This document shows positions 43,499 to 53,264 of a stretch of DNA of 64,000 bases, in pieces. How positions within the stretch are numbered: the first letter of the stretch is position 1; every line of letters starts with the position of its first letter. Source of the DNA: Streptomyces iconiensis (GTDB lineage Bacteria > Actinomycetota > Actinomycetes > Streptomycetales > Streptomycetaceae); assembly GCF_028657195.3 (NCBI RefSeq), contig NZ_JANCPR020000004.1, positions 62,001 to 126,000 of the forward strand. Direction: 5' to 3'. A program made the translations under genes and the position numbers. The notes under the pieces were generated by a model. The model was not told the DNA's origin, ran no database searches, and saw nothing but the letters and a program-made list of their open reading frames with translations.

Positions 43499-43762
43499 TC
43501 AGAAGGGCGCTGCGCCGTTTCCGATGATCCGCGCTGACCCCTCCTTGCTGCCCCAGCCGACCAGGGCCTCGCTCTCCCCGCCGTTCGGCAGCCGCACCAT
43601 GACCGTGTGCTCGACGAGTCCTTCGAGGTCCTGTCCGGCCTGGGCCTCCAAGGTGCCGCCCCACTCCTCCTGCTCGCCACTGCGGTCGACGGTCAGGTCG
43701 GCCATCATCTCGGTCTCGACGCCCTCGAAGACCATCAGTGCCGGTCCTTCGTAGTTCCGCAT
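43499..43762 (-). CDS. small conserved protein, DUF4873-like
   Basis: 87 residues, ATG 43762 (MRNYEGPALMVFEGVETEM). A beta-rich single domain: VEHTVMVRLPNGGESEALVG and WGSKEGSARIIGNGAAPF resemble the end of DUF4873 domains ('W...R..G.G.PPF'), but the match is from memory and partial. No signal or membrane segment. It is the first gene of no obvious operon; the gnd gene upstream (45336-43879) is on the same strand with a 116-bp gap. Confidence 0.65.
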   Translation of the reverse strand: MRNYEGPALMVFEGVETEMMADLTVDRSGEQEEWGGTLEAQAGQDLEGLVEHTVMVRLPNGGESEALVGWGSKEGSARIIGNGAAPF

Positions 43763-43878
43763 TCTCTACCTCCGTCACGACGGTCACGCCGCCGGACGGC
43801 GCGCATGATCTCCAGCCCCCAGCCTGCGCGGGCAGCGGCGCCCGCGCATCCCGTACACGCCCGTCGCGTGACATGTGG

Positions 43879-45336
43879 TCAGTCCGGACGCACTTCGTTC
43901 CTGTCGCCGGCCCACAGCGTGTGGAACGTGCCCTCGCGGTCGGTGCGCTCATACGTGTGGGCGCCGAAGTAGTCGCGCTGGCCCTGGGTGAGCGCGGCGG
44001 GAAGGCGGTCGGCGCGCAGCCCGTCGTAGTAGGCCAGGGCGCCGGACATACCGGGGGCCGGCACACCGTGCCGCACCGCCGCCGTCACCGTCGCGCGCCA
44101 GCCGTCCTGCGCCTCGCCCAGCTCCCTCGCGAACTCCGGGTCGGCCAGCAGCGTGGGCAGGCCGGGGTTGCCGGCGAAGGCCGAGCGGATGCGGTCGAGG
44201 AAGGCGGCCCGGATGATGCAGCCCGCGCGCCAGATGGCGGCGACCGAGGACAGGTCGATGTCCCAGTCGTACTCCTCACTGCCCGCGCGGATCATGTCCC
44301 AGCCCTGCGCGTAGGAGATGACCTTCGACGCGTACAGCGACTGTTCGACCTGGTCGGCGAAGCGGGCGGCCTCCTCGGGCGACATGGCCCCCGAGCGCGC
44401 TTCCCCGTCCCCCGGACCCGGCAGCGAAGCGGCTGCTGACCGCAGCTCCGTATGACCCGACAGGGAGCGCGCGAAGACGGCCTCGGCGATTCCCGGTACG
44501 GGCAGCCCCAGGCCGAGCGCCGTCTGTACGGTCCAGCGCCCTGTGCCCTTCTGCTCGGCACGGTCGGCGACGATGTCCACGAAGGGTTTGCCGGTGTCCG
44601 CGTCCTTATGGGTGAGGACCTCGGCGGTGATCTCGATCAGATACGAATCCAGGCGGCCCTGGTTCCAGCTTCGGAAGATCCTGGCGATCTCCTCGGGGGA
44701 GAACCCGGCGGCCCGCCGGAGCAGGTCGTACGCCTCCGCGATGAGCTGCATGTCGGCGTACTCGATGCCGTTGTGCACCATCTTCACGAAGTGCCCCGCG
44801 CCGTCGGGCCCCACGTGGGTGGTGCAGGGGGAGCCGTCGGGCGCGCGTGCCGCGATCCGCTCCAGCATCGGGCCCAGCGACGCGTACGACTCGGCCGAGC
44901 CACCCGGCATGATGCTCGGCCCCAGCAGCGCGCCCTCCTCTCCGCCGGAGACGCCGGTACCGACGAAGTGGATGCCGCGCTCCCGCAGTGCCGCCTCGCG
45001 GCGGCGGGTGTCCTCGAAGTGCGCGTTGCCCCCGTCGATGATCACGTCACCCGGCTCGGCCAGCTCGGCGAACTCCTCGATCACCGCGTCCGTCGGCGCT
45101 CCCGCCTTCACCATGACCATCAGGCACCTGGGCCGCTCCAGCGCGGCGACGAACTCCTCCGCCGAGGCGGCGGGCACGAAGGTCCCCTCCTCGCCGAACT
45201 GGTCCACCAGCTCCTGGGTCCGCGCGTACGTACGGTTGTGCACCGCCACGGTGTAGCCGTTGCGCGCGAAGTTACGGGCGAGGTTCCGCCCCATGACGGC
45301 CAATCCGGTGACACCGATCTGAGCCGAAGCGTTCAT
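43879..45336 (-). CDS. gnd: 6-phosphogluconate dehydrogenase (decarboxylating, NADP+)
   Basis: 485 residues, ATG 45336 with GGAAGGG upstream. It converts 6-phosphogluconate to ribulose 5-phosphate and CO2 in the oxidative pentose phosphate pathway. N-terminal GVTGLAVMGRNLARNFARNGYTVAVHNRT, the VSGGEEGALLGPSIMPGG substrate-binding loop, the HFVKMVHNGIEYADMQLIAEAY catalytic Lys/His segment and the C-terminal YFGAHTYERTDREGTFHTLW are all present. The length matches the long (~470-480 residue) dimeric type. The upstream 268 bp includes a ctgcctg repeat. Confidence 0.96.
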   Translation of the reverse strand: MNASAQIGVTGLAVMGRNLARNFARNGYTVAVHNRTYARTQELVDQFGEEGTFVPAASAEEFVAALERPRCLMVMVKAGAPTDAVIEEFAELAEPGDVIIDGGNAHFEDTRRREAALRERGIHFVGTGVSGGEEGALLGPSIMPGGSAESYASLGPMLERIAARAPDGSPCTTHVGPDGAGHFVKMVHNGIEYADMQLIAEAYDLLRRAAGFSPEEIARIFRSWNQGRLDSYLIEITAEVLTHKDADTGKPFVDIVADRAEQKGTGRWTVQTALGLGLPVPGIAEAVFARSLSGHTELRSAAASLPGPGDGEARSGAMSPEEAARFADQVEQSLYASKVISYAQGWDMIRAGSEEYDWDIDLSSVAAIWRAGCIIRAAFLDRIRSAFAGNPGLPTLLADPEFARELGEAQDGWRATVTAAVRHGVPAPGMSGALAYYDGLRADRLPAALTQGQRDYFGAHTYERTDREGTFHTLWAGDRNEVRPD

Positions 45337-45350
45337 GGTTACCCTTCCGT

Positions 45351-45415
45351 GCTGCCTGCCTGCTGTGTGCCTGCTGACTGCCTGTTTACTGCCTGCCTGC
45401 GTGCTGCCTTCGCGT
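45351..45415. repeat. ctgcctg repeat upstream of gnd
   Basis: Seven to eight imperfect copies of a 7-10 bp unit (gtgctgcctgcc, tgtgcctgctg, actgcctg) within ~80 bp 5' of the gnd start codon, so it lies in the promoter or leader. Confidence 0.6.
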
Positions 45416-45604
45416 ACGGGCCCTGATGCCCGCCCCTCCTGATGATCTCGCGGCGCGGAGTTCCCGGCGCGTCGCCCCCCCCGGCGACGCCCTCGCGCTC
45501 GGCTCGTGCGCCGCACCCGGGGTCCGATCCCGGCCCGCTCGTCCACCATCTCGGGGAAGTTCGGGCAGGCCGCCAGTTCGTCGTGGGGCGCCGGGGGCAG
45601 AGCG

Positions 45605-47338
45605 CTACTTGGCGTCGGCGTAGCACTCCACGACGGCCGTGGTGAACGCGAAGCGCACGGGAGTGCGGCCGAAGGCGGCCTCTCCGGCCTGGTCGGCGGC
45701 GGTGCGTATCGCCTCGGCCACCTTTTCCGCCTCTGCCGCGGGGCAGTGCACGATGACCTCGTCGTGCTGGAAGAACACCAACTCGGCCTCCAGCCCCCGC
45801 AGTCGCTGCCGCAGTGCGGCCAGCATCAGGACGGCCCAGTCGGCCGCGCTGCCCTGGACCACGAAGTTCCGTGTGAAGCGGCCCCGCGCGCGGGCAGCGG
45901 CGCCGGCGTTTCCCTGGCTTCCCCGCTTCTCCTCGTCGTCGTTCGCCTCGCCGGGAACGTCCGGCCCCCCGTCGCCTTCACGGTCCTCGCCCCCGGCGGG
46001 TGGGCAGGTGCGGCCCAGGTGTGTGCGTACCAGGCGGCCTTCTTCCCCCGCGCGTGCCGCGTCGTCCACATACGCGACGGCCGCGGGGAAGCGTCTTCGC
46101 AGCGCGGCCAGGTTCTTGAGCCCTTCACCGCTGGTCTGGCCGTAAATGGCGCCCAGCAGCGCCAGCTTGGCCTGGGCGCGGTCGCCGGAGAAGGCGCGCT
46201 CCGACAGCGCCGTGTACAGGTCGCCTCCGCTGCCCGCGACCGTCATCAGGCCGGGGTCGCGGGAGACGGCGGCGAGCACACGCGGCTCCATCTGGTCGGC
46301 GTCGGCCACCACGAGCCGCCAGCCGGGATCGGCGACGACGGCGCGGCGTACGACCTTCGGGATCTGGAGGGCCCCGCCTCCGTTGGTCGTCCACCGCCCG
46401 GAGGCAGCGCCGCCCGGGACGTACTCGGCACGGAAGCGGCCGTTCCGCACCCACGTGCGCAGCCAGGTCCAGCCGTGCGCCGTGTACAGCCTGTAGAGCT
46501 TCTTGTACTGGAGCAGCGGTTCGACCGCCGGGTGGTCCACCTTCTCCAGCTCCCACGCGCGCGTGGAGGAGAGGCGGACCCCTGCGCGTGCGAAGGCGTG
46601 CAGCACCTCGGCCGGAAGGTCGGGGCGCACCCGCGAGCCGGGCCCGAAGGCGTGCGACACCTCCTCCTCCAGCTCCACCAGGCGCCGGGGCAGCCCGCTG
46701 CCCGCGTACCGCTCGCCCAGCAGCTCCACCAGCAGCTCGCGGTGGGTGTCAGCGCTCCACGGCACGCCTGCCCCCGTCATCTCGGCCGCCACCAGCGTGC
46801 CCGCCGACTCGCCTGCCAGCAGCAGCCGCATCCGCTCGGGGTGCTCGGCGCGCTCCGTGCGCGCCAGTTGGGCGGCGTACACCTCCAGCAGGGCCTCCAG
46901 CGGGTCCACGCCGTCAGGCAACGGCACGGGCCCCGCCTCGAACAGCGAAGGCTGCGGATCGCCGTCGCGCGGTGTGAGCGCACGGTCCTCCGGTTCGGGC
47001 AGGCCCCGCAGCCGGGCCCATGCGGCGGGCAGCGAGCGCGGCTGGCCCGCAGCGCCCTCGTGCCCGAGCAGCAGCGCCTCGGACGCCTCGATGTCGTAGC
47101 ACCGCTCCACCCACAGCCCGGCCGCGAGCAGCTCCGGGTGCACGGCGGCTGTCGAGCGCCACACCCAGCGCGTCACCCCGGGCCGCGCCCTCACGGCAGC
47201 GGCAGCCGACTCCTCGGTGCGTACGGGGCCTGCGGCCCGGCCGCGCGCGTCCACGGGGCAGACCCGCACCCGCCCGTCGTCGAGCGAGGCCAGCGCCCAT
47301 CTGCCGCCCGTGACGGGTCCGGCCACCACCTCATCCAT
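45605..47338 (-). CDS. bifunctional 3'-5' exonuclease/DNA polymerase (PolA-like, accessory)
   Basis: 577 residues. The C-terminal two-thirds is a family A polymerase: motif A VVADADQMEPRVLAAVSRD, motif B with the O-helix region ALLGAIYGQTSGEGLKNLAAL, and motif C VFFQHDEVIVHC with the metal-binding Asp. The N-terminal ~200 residues (RWALASLDDGRVRVCPVDARG) take the place of a DEDD exonuclease domain but lack obvious catalytic acids. There is no 5'-3' exonuclease domain, and it is shorter than PolA (~900). An acidic insert (GGEDREGDGGPDVPGEANDD) lies between motifs B and C. This type is a second PolA-like enzyme in actinobacteria, presumably in repair. Confidence 0.88.
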   Translation of the reverse strand: MDEVVAGPVTGGRWALASLDDGRVRVCPVDARGRAAGPVRTEESAAAAVRARPGVTRWVWRSTAAVHPELLAAGLWVERCYDIEASEALLLGHEGAAGQPRSLPAAWARLRGLPEPEDRALTPRDGDPQPSLFEAGPVPLPDGVDPLEALLEVYAAQLARTERAEHPERMRLLLAGESAGTLVAAEMTGAGVPWSADTHRELLVELLGERYAGSGLPRRLVELEEEVSHAFGPGSRVRPDLPAEVLHAFARAGVRLSSTRAWELEKVDHPAVEPLLQYKKLYRLYTAHGWTWLRTWVRNGRFRAEYVPGGAASGRWTTNGGGALQIPKVVRRAVVADPGWRLVVADADQMEPRVLAAVSRDPGLMTVAGSGGDLYTALSERAFSGDRAQAKLALLGAIYGQTSGEGLKNLAALRRRFPAAVAYVDDAARAGEEGRLVRTHLGRTCPPAGGEDREGDGGPDVPGEANDDEEKRGSQGNAGAAARARGRFTRNFVVQGSAADWAVLMLAALRQRLRGLEAELVFFQHDEVIVHCPAAEAEKVAEAIRTAADQAGEAAFGRTPVRFAFTTAVVECYADAK

Positions 47339-47425
47339 GCCCGCGAGTCTGCCACCGGCCTCTGACAGTCCGGCCGGCGTACGGAACCCTGGCCGCGCCG
47401 CCCGTATGCCGTGCGGGCACGTCGT

Positions 47426-48337
47426 TCACGCGGCCGTGCCCACCGCGTGCCGCTCCTCGTCCTCCAGGGTGCGCCAGTGCCGGTCAGGGAGGCCGACGAG
47501 CCCGTACAGCCACCGCACGGGGGTGCGCCGCGGCAACAGCGCGAGCCAGGCGCCGACCGCGAAGAGGCCGAGCCCTGGGCCCCAGCCGAGCGCCCGTACC
47601 AGCACGCTCGCCAGCACGGCGCCGAGCAGCGGCAGCCCGTACACCCCGGCGGCTGCGACGGTCACCGCCAGCATTCGCGGGACCCGGCGTGCGGCATCGG
47701 CGCCCGGCAGGGCCCAGCCCTCCACCAGCCAGCCGACCTCGGCGAGCAGCAGGGTGCCGAGCACCGCGGCGCCGAGGACGAGCAGCGCGAGGAAGGTTCC
47801 GGAGGTGAGGAATTCCAGCGCGTTGTTGATCACGCTGTCGCGGGGCCAGCCGGCCAGTTCGGGCCGCCCTGTGCTGAGGAACCGCCGGTACCCGGAGCCG
47901 TCCCAGCCGTGCACCAGGGTGCCGAACAGCAGGAAGTGGGCGCCGACGGCGAGCAGGAACGCCCAGTAGGCCATGCCCATCAGGCACAGGGCCTGCGCCA
48001 GCAGGAAGCCGATGAGGGCGCCGACGACCACACCGCCCGCGTACAGCAGTACGAAGCCGGCCCACACACCGTCGTGCGCGTCAGCGGCGTGCATGGTCGC
48101 CCACGACGGGTTCTGCCACAGCAGGAACAGGCCCGTCGGCGCCATCAGCACCCCGGCGAACAGCGCGGTCAGGCACAGGTACGGGTTGGCCGCCCTGCTG
48201 CCCGCGCGCCACTTGAGCAGCCCGCCCGGCGCTGTACCCGTGAAGCGGCGCCAGTGCTGCAACTGCCGCGCGGCCGAAACGGCGAACGTGGCGCCGGTGC
48301 CGAACGCCCAGAACAGCACGGCCTGGAGAGGTATCAC
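47426..48337 (-). CDS. polytopic membrane protein, third gene of the DUF6230-DUF6114 operon
   Basis: 303 residues, GTG start 48337 overlapping the stop of the DUF6114 gene (GTGA). About eight hydrophobic segments can be seen, for example YLCLTALFAGVLMAPTGLFLL, GFVLLYAGGVVVGALIGFLLAQ, FLALLVLGAAVLGTLLLAEVGW and GLGLFAVGAWLALLPR. The loops contain TMHAADAHDGVWAGF and VHGWDGSGYRRFLSTG. I do not recognise the family. Tight coupling suggests it works with the two upstream proteins in the membrane. Confidence 0.75.
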   Translation of the reverse strand: MIPLQAVLFWAFGTGATFAVSAARQLQHWRRFTGTAPGGLLKWRAGSRAANPYLCLTALFAGVLMAPTGLFLLWQNPSWATMHAADAHDGVWAGFVLLYAGGVVVGALIGFLLAQALCLMGMAYWAFLLAVGAHFLLFGTLVHGWDGSGYRRFLSTGRPELAGWPRDSVINNALEFLTSGTFLALLVLGAAVLGTLLLAEVGWLVEGWALPGADAARRVPRMLAVTVAAAGVYGLPLLGAVLASVLVRALGWGPGLGLFAVGAWLALLPRRTPVRWLYGLVGLPDRHWRTLEDEERHAVGTAA

Positions 48338-49587
48338 GTCGCGGCCCCCTCGGCAGCCGCACCGGGTCCCGCGCCCAGCGTCAGCCCGTCGACGGTGATG
48401 ACGTCCGAGGTCACCAGGGCCTGTTCGGCCTCCACCTGTGTCATGAAGACGAACGGCGGCACGACGGGCGGAACGGGCAGCGACTCGGGCGTGAAGGTCA
48501 GACAGAGCAGCCCTTCAAGGCAGCCGCTGAACTTCGTGAGGTAGAGCGTCACTTGACCGCTGAGGTGGAGCGAGTCGGCCCCGAGGGACATGTTCTCGCC
48601 CCGGTCACGGGTGCGCAGCCTGTAGTCGGTGAGAGAGGCCGCCTTCATCCGCAGGACCATCACCTTCAACGGCCCCCTGCTGGTCGCCACTTCACGCACC
48701 CCCGCGAGAGTGAACCCCTCGGGTGCGAACAGCGTGGTCGTGACGGTGGGCGGGGTGTCCGGCACCTCTACGGGTGCGCCGGGCGCCGCTGCTGGGCCGC
48801 CGGGCGCCAACGCCTGAGCGTGGGGCACCTCCACAGGAGCGCCCGGCCCCGCTGATGGCGCGGTGCCGCGCGGTTGCGCGTGCGGCTGTGCGTGTGACGG
48901 GGTGCCGGCGCCGCCCAGCGCGGCCAGCAGGACCACGGGGAGCGCCACGGCGAGGGTCCGCTGCCCCGGTGGACCGCCACCTGGCTCGCCGCCCGCGTTC
49001 CCCGCACCACCTGGGCTGCCCGAGCCCTGGCTCCCGCCCGAGTCCAGGCTCCCGCCCTGGCCGGGGGGCAGCGGCCGGTCGGGAGTCGCCTCCCGACCGG
49101 GGGCGGCCTCGGCGGCCTCGCCCCGGCGGCCCTCCTCGCTCTCCCGGTCCTCCGCCCGCTCCAGAGGCGTCCAGCCGAACCCGAGCGCGCTGCCCGCGAT
49201 GCCCAGCAGCATGCCGACCAGGAAGCCGCCCAGGTTGGTCGCGGCGAACGAAAGCACCGACAGGAGCAGTGCGTTGATGCTCACGTAGTGGCGCGTATGG
49301 GGTGCCAGCCACAGGAAGAGGCCCGCCACGGTGAGCGCCAGTCCGATGCCGATCGCCGCGAGGCCGCCGAGGCCCAGGCTGACGAGCACGGTCAGGGGCG
49401 AGAGCGGTACGGCGACGAGTTCCAGACCGCCGAGTATCAGCAGCAGCCCTCCCCAGAAGGGCCGTCTGCGCCGCCAGTCGCGCAGCGCGCGGCGCAGCTC
49501 GGGCTGGGGCAGCCGCCGGTCGAGCCACGCGCCGGGCCCGGTCAGCTCGCCGGGCCCGCGTGGCCGCGCCGGCCCGTTCAGAAGCAC
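48334..49587 (-). CDS. DUF6114 family membrane protein
   Basis: 417 residues from GTG 49587, which lies 10 bp inside the end of the upstream DUF6230 gene. The N-terminal DUF6114 domain has four membrane helices in ~120 residues (RRPFWGGLLLILGGLELVAVP, GLGGLAAIGIGLALTVAGLFLWL, HYVSINALLLSVLSFAATNLG, GFLVGMLLGIAGSALGFGW). A Gly/Pro/Ser-rich linker, another hydrophobic segment (TLAVALPVVLLAALGG) and an extracytoplasmic beta-rich domain (REVATSRGPLKVMVLRMKAASLTDYRLRT, LHLSGQVTLYLTKFSGCLEGLL) follow. The C-terminal domain resembles the sequence style of the DUF6230 partner. Most DUF6114 proteins are shorter; the extra domain is notable. Confidence 0.82.
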   Translation of the reverse strand: MLLNGPARPRGPGELTGPGAWLDRRLPQPELRRALRDWRRRRPFWGGLLLILGGLELVAVPLSPLTVLVSLGLGGLAAIGIGLALTVAGLFLWLAPHTRHYVSINALLLSVLSFAATNLGGFLVGMLLGIAGSALGFGWTPLERAEDRESEEGRRGEAAEAAPGREATPDRPLPPGQGGSLDSGGSQGSGSPGGAGNAGGEPGGGPPGQRTLAVALPVVLLAALGGAGTPSHAQPHAQPRGTAPSAGPGAPVEVPHAQALAPGGPAAAPGAPVEVPDTPPTVTTTLFAPEGFTLAGVREVATSRGPLKVMVLRMKAASLTDYRLRTRDRGENMSLGADSLHLSGQVTLYLTKFSGCLEGLLCLTFTPESLPVPPVVPPFVFMTQVEAEQALVTSDVITVDGLTLGAGPGAAAEGAAT

Positions 49588-50243
49588 TGTTTTCCGCCCA
49601 GGCTCACATTGAGCTTGAGCCCCCTGAGACGGAAGTTGCCGCCCGTGGCCGACCACGCCTTGGACTTCACTCCGGCGACGGAGATGTCACCGGCCTGGAG
49701 CCCGAACTTGCCGCGCTCGCCCTTGACCCCCGGCACGGCGTCGAGCCGGGAGGCGTCGCGCCCGATCTCGGCCGTACCGAAGCGCGCGTCGCCGACGAGG
49801 TCCTCGGTGTCGATGACCAGGTTGCTCGCGGTGACCTTGCCCGCGTCCCCGCCCGCCTGGAGCTTGAAGACAACGGTGCCCAGGGGCGTGGGCACGCGCG
49901 CCGACTGGCAGATGCTGTCCAGCTCGGCACGGTCAAGGCCGAGCAGTGCCACGGGGTGTCCCTTGCCGTCGACGGAGCGGTCGACGTTGACGTGTGAGGC
50001 GAGCCCCTTGCTGGACAGCTTGCCCGAGGAGACCTGGAAGCTGGTGCCCGAGACCGCGAAGGAGGCGGCCAGTGCGCCTTCGGCCATCACGGAGGCCAGT
50101 GCGCCGACCGCCAGCACGGCGGGCAGTGCCACGACGGCCGACTTCTTCCACGCGGTTCTGCCCTCGGGCAGCGGCCTGCGCGTACGGCGCGCACGGGCTC
50201 TGCCCGGGTTGCTGCTGCCTGTTCCTTTTCTGCTCCCGTTCAT
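49578..50243 (-). CDS. DUF6230 family secreted or membrane-tethered protein
   Basis: 221 residues, ATG 50243 with GAGGAG upstream. A basic N-terminus is followed by one hydrophobic segment (SAVVALPAVLAVGALASVMA) and then an exported beta-rich domain: ASFAVSGTSFQVSSGKLSSKGLASHVNVDRS, RAELDSICQSARVPTPLG, ATGGNFRLRGLKLNVSLGGKQCF. The Cys in SICQS and the terminal QCF are typical of DUF6230 proteins, which in actinobacteria are paired with DUF6114. It is the first gene of a three-gene overlapping operon and diverges from a TetR gene. Function unknown. Confidence 0.85.
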   Translation of the reverse strand: MNGSRKGTGSSNPGRARARRTRRPLPEGRTAWKKSAVVALPAVLAVGALASVMAEGALAASFAVSGTSFQVSSGKLSSKGLASHVNVDRSVDGKGHPVALLGLDRAELDSICQSARVPTPLGTVVFKLQAGGDAGKVTASNLVIDTEDLVGDARFGTAEIGRDASRLDAVPGVKGERGKFGLQAGDISVAGVKSKAWSATGGNFRLRGLKLNVSLGGKQCF

Positions 50244-50402
50244 GACTTACTCCTCGATCGCCGTGGATGCAGTGCGAAGGTGCGAGGGGTACGAGAGGTG
50301 CGAGAAGTGCGGAACGTGCGGTTCTATGGGGAAGCCCGAGCACCTGGGTGAGGGGCTGTCATACTGCGTTCATCCCATGGCACTTGGAGACTAGGGTCGG
50401 TT

Positions 50403-51083
50403 TTGAATAATAGTCAACAGCGCGGTCCGCGCTCCGTCCCCGCACCCCGTGGCACCGAGCGGTCCCAGGCACGCCGGGCCGAACTCCTCGCGACCGGCCG
50501 CAAGCTGTTCGCCGACACCTCGTACGACGCCCTGTCCATGGACGACATCGCACGCAACGCCGGTGTCGCGAAGGGGCTGATCTACTACTACTTCACCAAC
50601 AAGCGCGGCTACTACATGGCGATCATCGAGGACGCGGTCGCCGAGCTCGTCCTGCGTGCCGCCGGTGGCGTGGAGCTGCCGCGCACGGAGCGTGTCCAGC
50701 GCACCATCGACGGTTACCTGCGCTACGCGCAGCACCACCAGGCCGCCTACCGCACCATCGTCACCGGGGGAGTGGGCCACGACGCGCAGGTCCTCGCCAT
50801 CAGGGACAGGGTGCGCGAGCAGCTGCTGAGCACGATCGCCGAGGGTGCCTGGGGCCGCACCGACATCCCGCCGCTGGCACGTACGGCCCTGGTGGGCTGG
50901 CTCTCGTCCGTCGAGGGCGTCACGCTGGACTGGATCGCGCACCAGGAGCTGCCCCGGGAGACGGTGTGCGACCTGGTGATCCGTACGCTGAGGCGGACCC
51001 TGGCCGTCATCGAGGAGTTCGAGCCGGCCTTCCCCGCGCCGTCCGTCGAGGACGGAGAGCGGGCGGAGGGCCAGGACGGCTGA
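50403..51083 (+). CDS. TetR-family regulator, divergent from the DUF6230 operon
   Basis: 226 residues from a TTG start (MNNSQQRGPRSVPAPRG), AGGG upstream. The HTH is SYDALSMDDIARNAGVAKGLIYYYFTNKRGYYMAIIEDAV. The C-terminal domain includes YAQHHQAAYRTIVTGGVGHDAQV. This regulator type commonly accompanies DUF6230/DUF6114 genes, which supports a role as their repressor. The 159-bp divergent gap contains a gtgcgag(a/g) repeat and AT-rich sequence around the start, but I saw no clear palindrome. Confidence 0.88.
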   Translation: MNNSQQRGPRSVPAPRGTERSQARRAELLATGRKLFADTSYDALSMDDIARNAGVAKGLIYYYFTNKRGYYMAIIEDAVAELVLRAAGGVELPRTERVQRTIDGYLRYAQHHQAAYRTIVTGGVGHDAQVLAIRDRVREQLLSTIAEGAWGRTDIPPLARTALVGWLSSVEGVTLDWIAHQELPRETVCDLVIRTLRRTLAVIEEFEPAFPAPSVEDGERAEGQDG

Positions 51084-51190
51084 GGGGCGTACGTACCGGC
51101 CCCCGGCCGGTCCCCCCGGGGCCGACATAGGTGGCCGCACGGTGGACACTCGTATCCAGAACCCTTCCCAACAGGGCTGAAAGGGAAGTC

Positions 51191-51454
51191 ATGGATATCT
51201 CTGGCATCATCAGCGCGATCGTCATCGGCATCATCATCGGAGCGCTGGGCCGGCTCGTACTGCCCGGCAGGCAACGGGTCGGCATCCTGTGGACGCTCGT
51301 GGTCGGTATCGTCGCGGCGCTGGTCGGCACCGCCATCGCGGGCGCCGTGGGCGTCGCGGACACCAAGGGCGTCGACTGGCTCGAACTGCTCATCCAGGTC
51401 GCGCTGGCCGCCGTGGGGGTCGGCGTGCTCGACCGGGCGAAGGCACGCAGGTAG
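51191..51454 (+). CDS. GlsB/YeaQ/YmgE-family membrane stress protein
   Basis: 87 residues, ATG 51191 with AAAGGGAAG upstream. Three hydrophobic helices (ISGIISAIVIGIIIGALGRLVL, ILWTLVVGIVAALVGTAIAG, LELLIQVALAAVGVGVL) with glycine spacing match the transglycosylase-associated GlsB family of envelope-stress proteins. Mechanism unknown. Followed by a strong hairpin terminator. Confidence 0.92.
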   Translation: MDISGIISAIVIGIIIGALGRLVLPGRQRVGILWTLVVGIVAALVGTAIAGAVGVADTKGVDWLELLIQVALAAVGVGVLDRAKARR

Positions 51455-51480
51455 GGGCGCACCCGGGGGCGCCGTCGTGT

Positions 51481-51516
51481 GCGCGGCCCCGTGGCATGTT
51501 CGCCACGGGGCCGCGC
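51481..51516. terminator. bidirectional hairpin terminator
   Basis: Perfect 15-bp stem (GCGCGGCCCCGTGGC and complement) with a 6-nt loop, between the convergent GlsB-type and chitinase genes. It is the strongest hairpin in the window. Confidence 0.85.
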
Positions 51517-51600
51517 CGGCAAGGGCCGCCCTTGGGGTGACGGCCCTCCCTTCTCGATGGCTTCGGACAGCGGGCCTCGCCGTTCCTGAGCGGCGGCTGC

Positions 51601-52878
<1,278 letters not shown>

Positions 52879-52981
52879 GGTTCTCCTCGCATGTGGGGGA
52901 GCGGGGGGTGCTGCGGCCGTGGCACGTGTCCGCGCCTGGCCGGAGCGGAGCTGGCATGAACACGATCCTTACGTGTACCGG

Positions 52982-53010
52982 AATGTAGAAGGACTAGACC
53001 AGTGCGTCAA
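52982..53010 (-). promoter_or_regulatory. chitinase promoter
   Basis: Reading leftward: TTGACG (53010-53005), a 17-nt spacer, then TACATT (52987-52982). Both hexamers are close to consensus. The start codon is 103 bp further on. Confidence 0.75.
52988..53003. promoter_or_regulatory. DasR-responsive element (dre) candidate
   Basis: The 16-mer GAAGGACTAGACCAGT matches 12 of 16 positions of the dre consensus ACTGGTCTAGACCAGT recalled from Streptomyces chitin regulation. It also resembles the direct-repeat motif of chitinase promoters. It occupies the spacer of the promoter, where a GntR-type repressor would block polymerase. Confidence 0.7.
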
Positions 53011-53264
53011 TGGTTCGGACCAATTTCCCTGTGTGTGGCTCGAATCGGGCTCGGCTCACACGCGTACGCCGGTGACGGGCGACCCCCGATCGGGCATACT
53101 CCAATTCGCCACAGCCGCTGGTCAGCCGCCTCCGTAACCCGGAGGTGCAGTATCACGGCGGGGGCAGCGAAACCCTCCTGGCCCGCACGCGGGCCAGCTC
53201 CCCACGGCGACGCCGCCACACCCAGGCGCGTGTCCGCCGCAGCCTGACCTAAGGAGAGCGCGCC

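Noticed and set aside
38166..43680. Two minus-strand frames of 961 and 990 codons
   Set aside because: They run through trk, P450 and protease genes on the other strand or frame; Arg/Pro/Ala-rich without domains, and codon-position GC fits the called genes instead.
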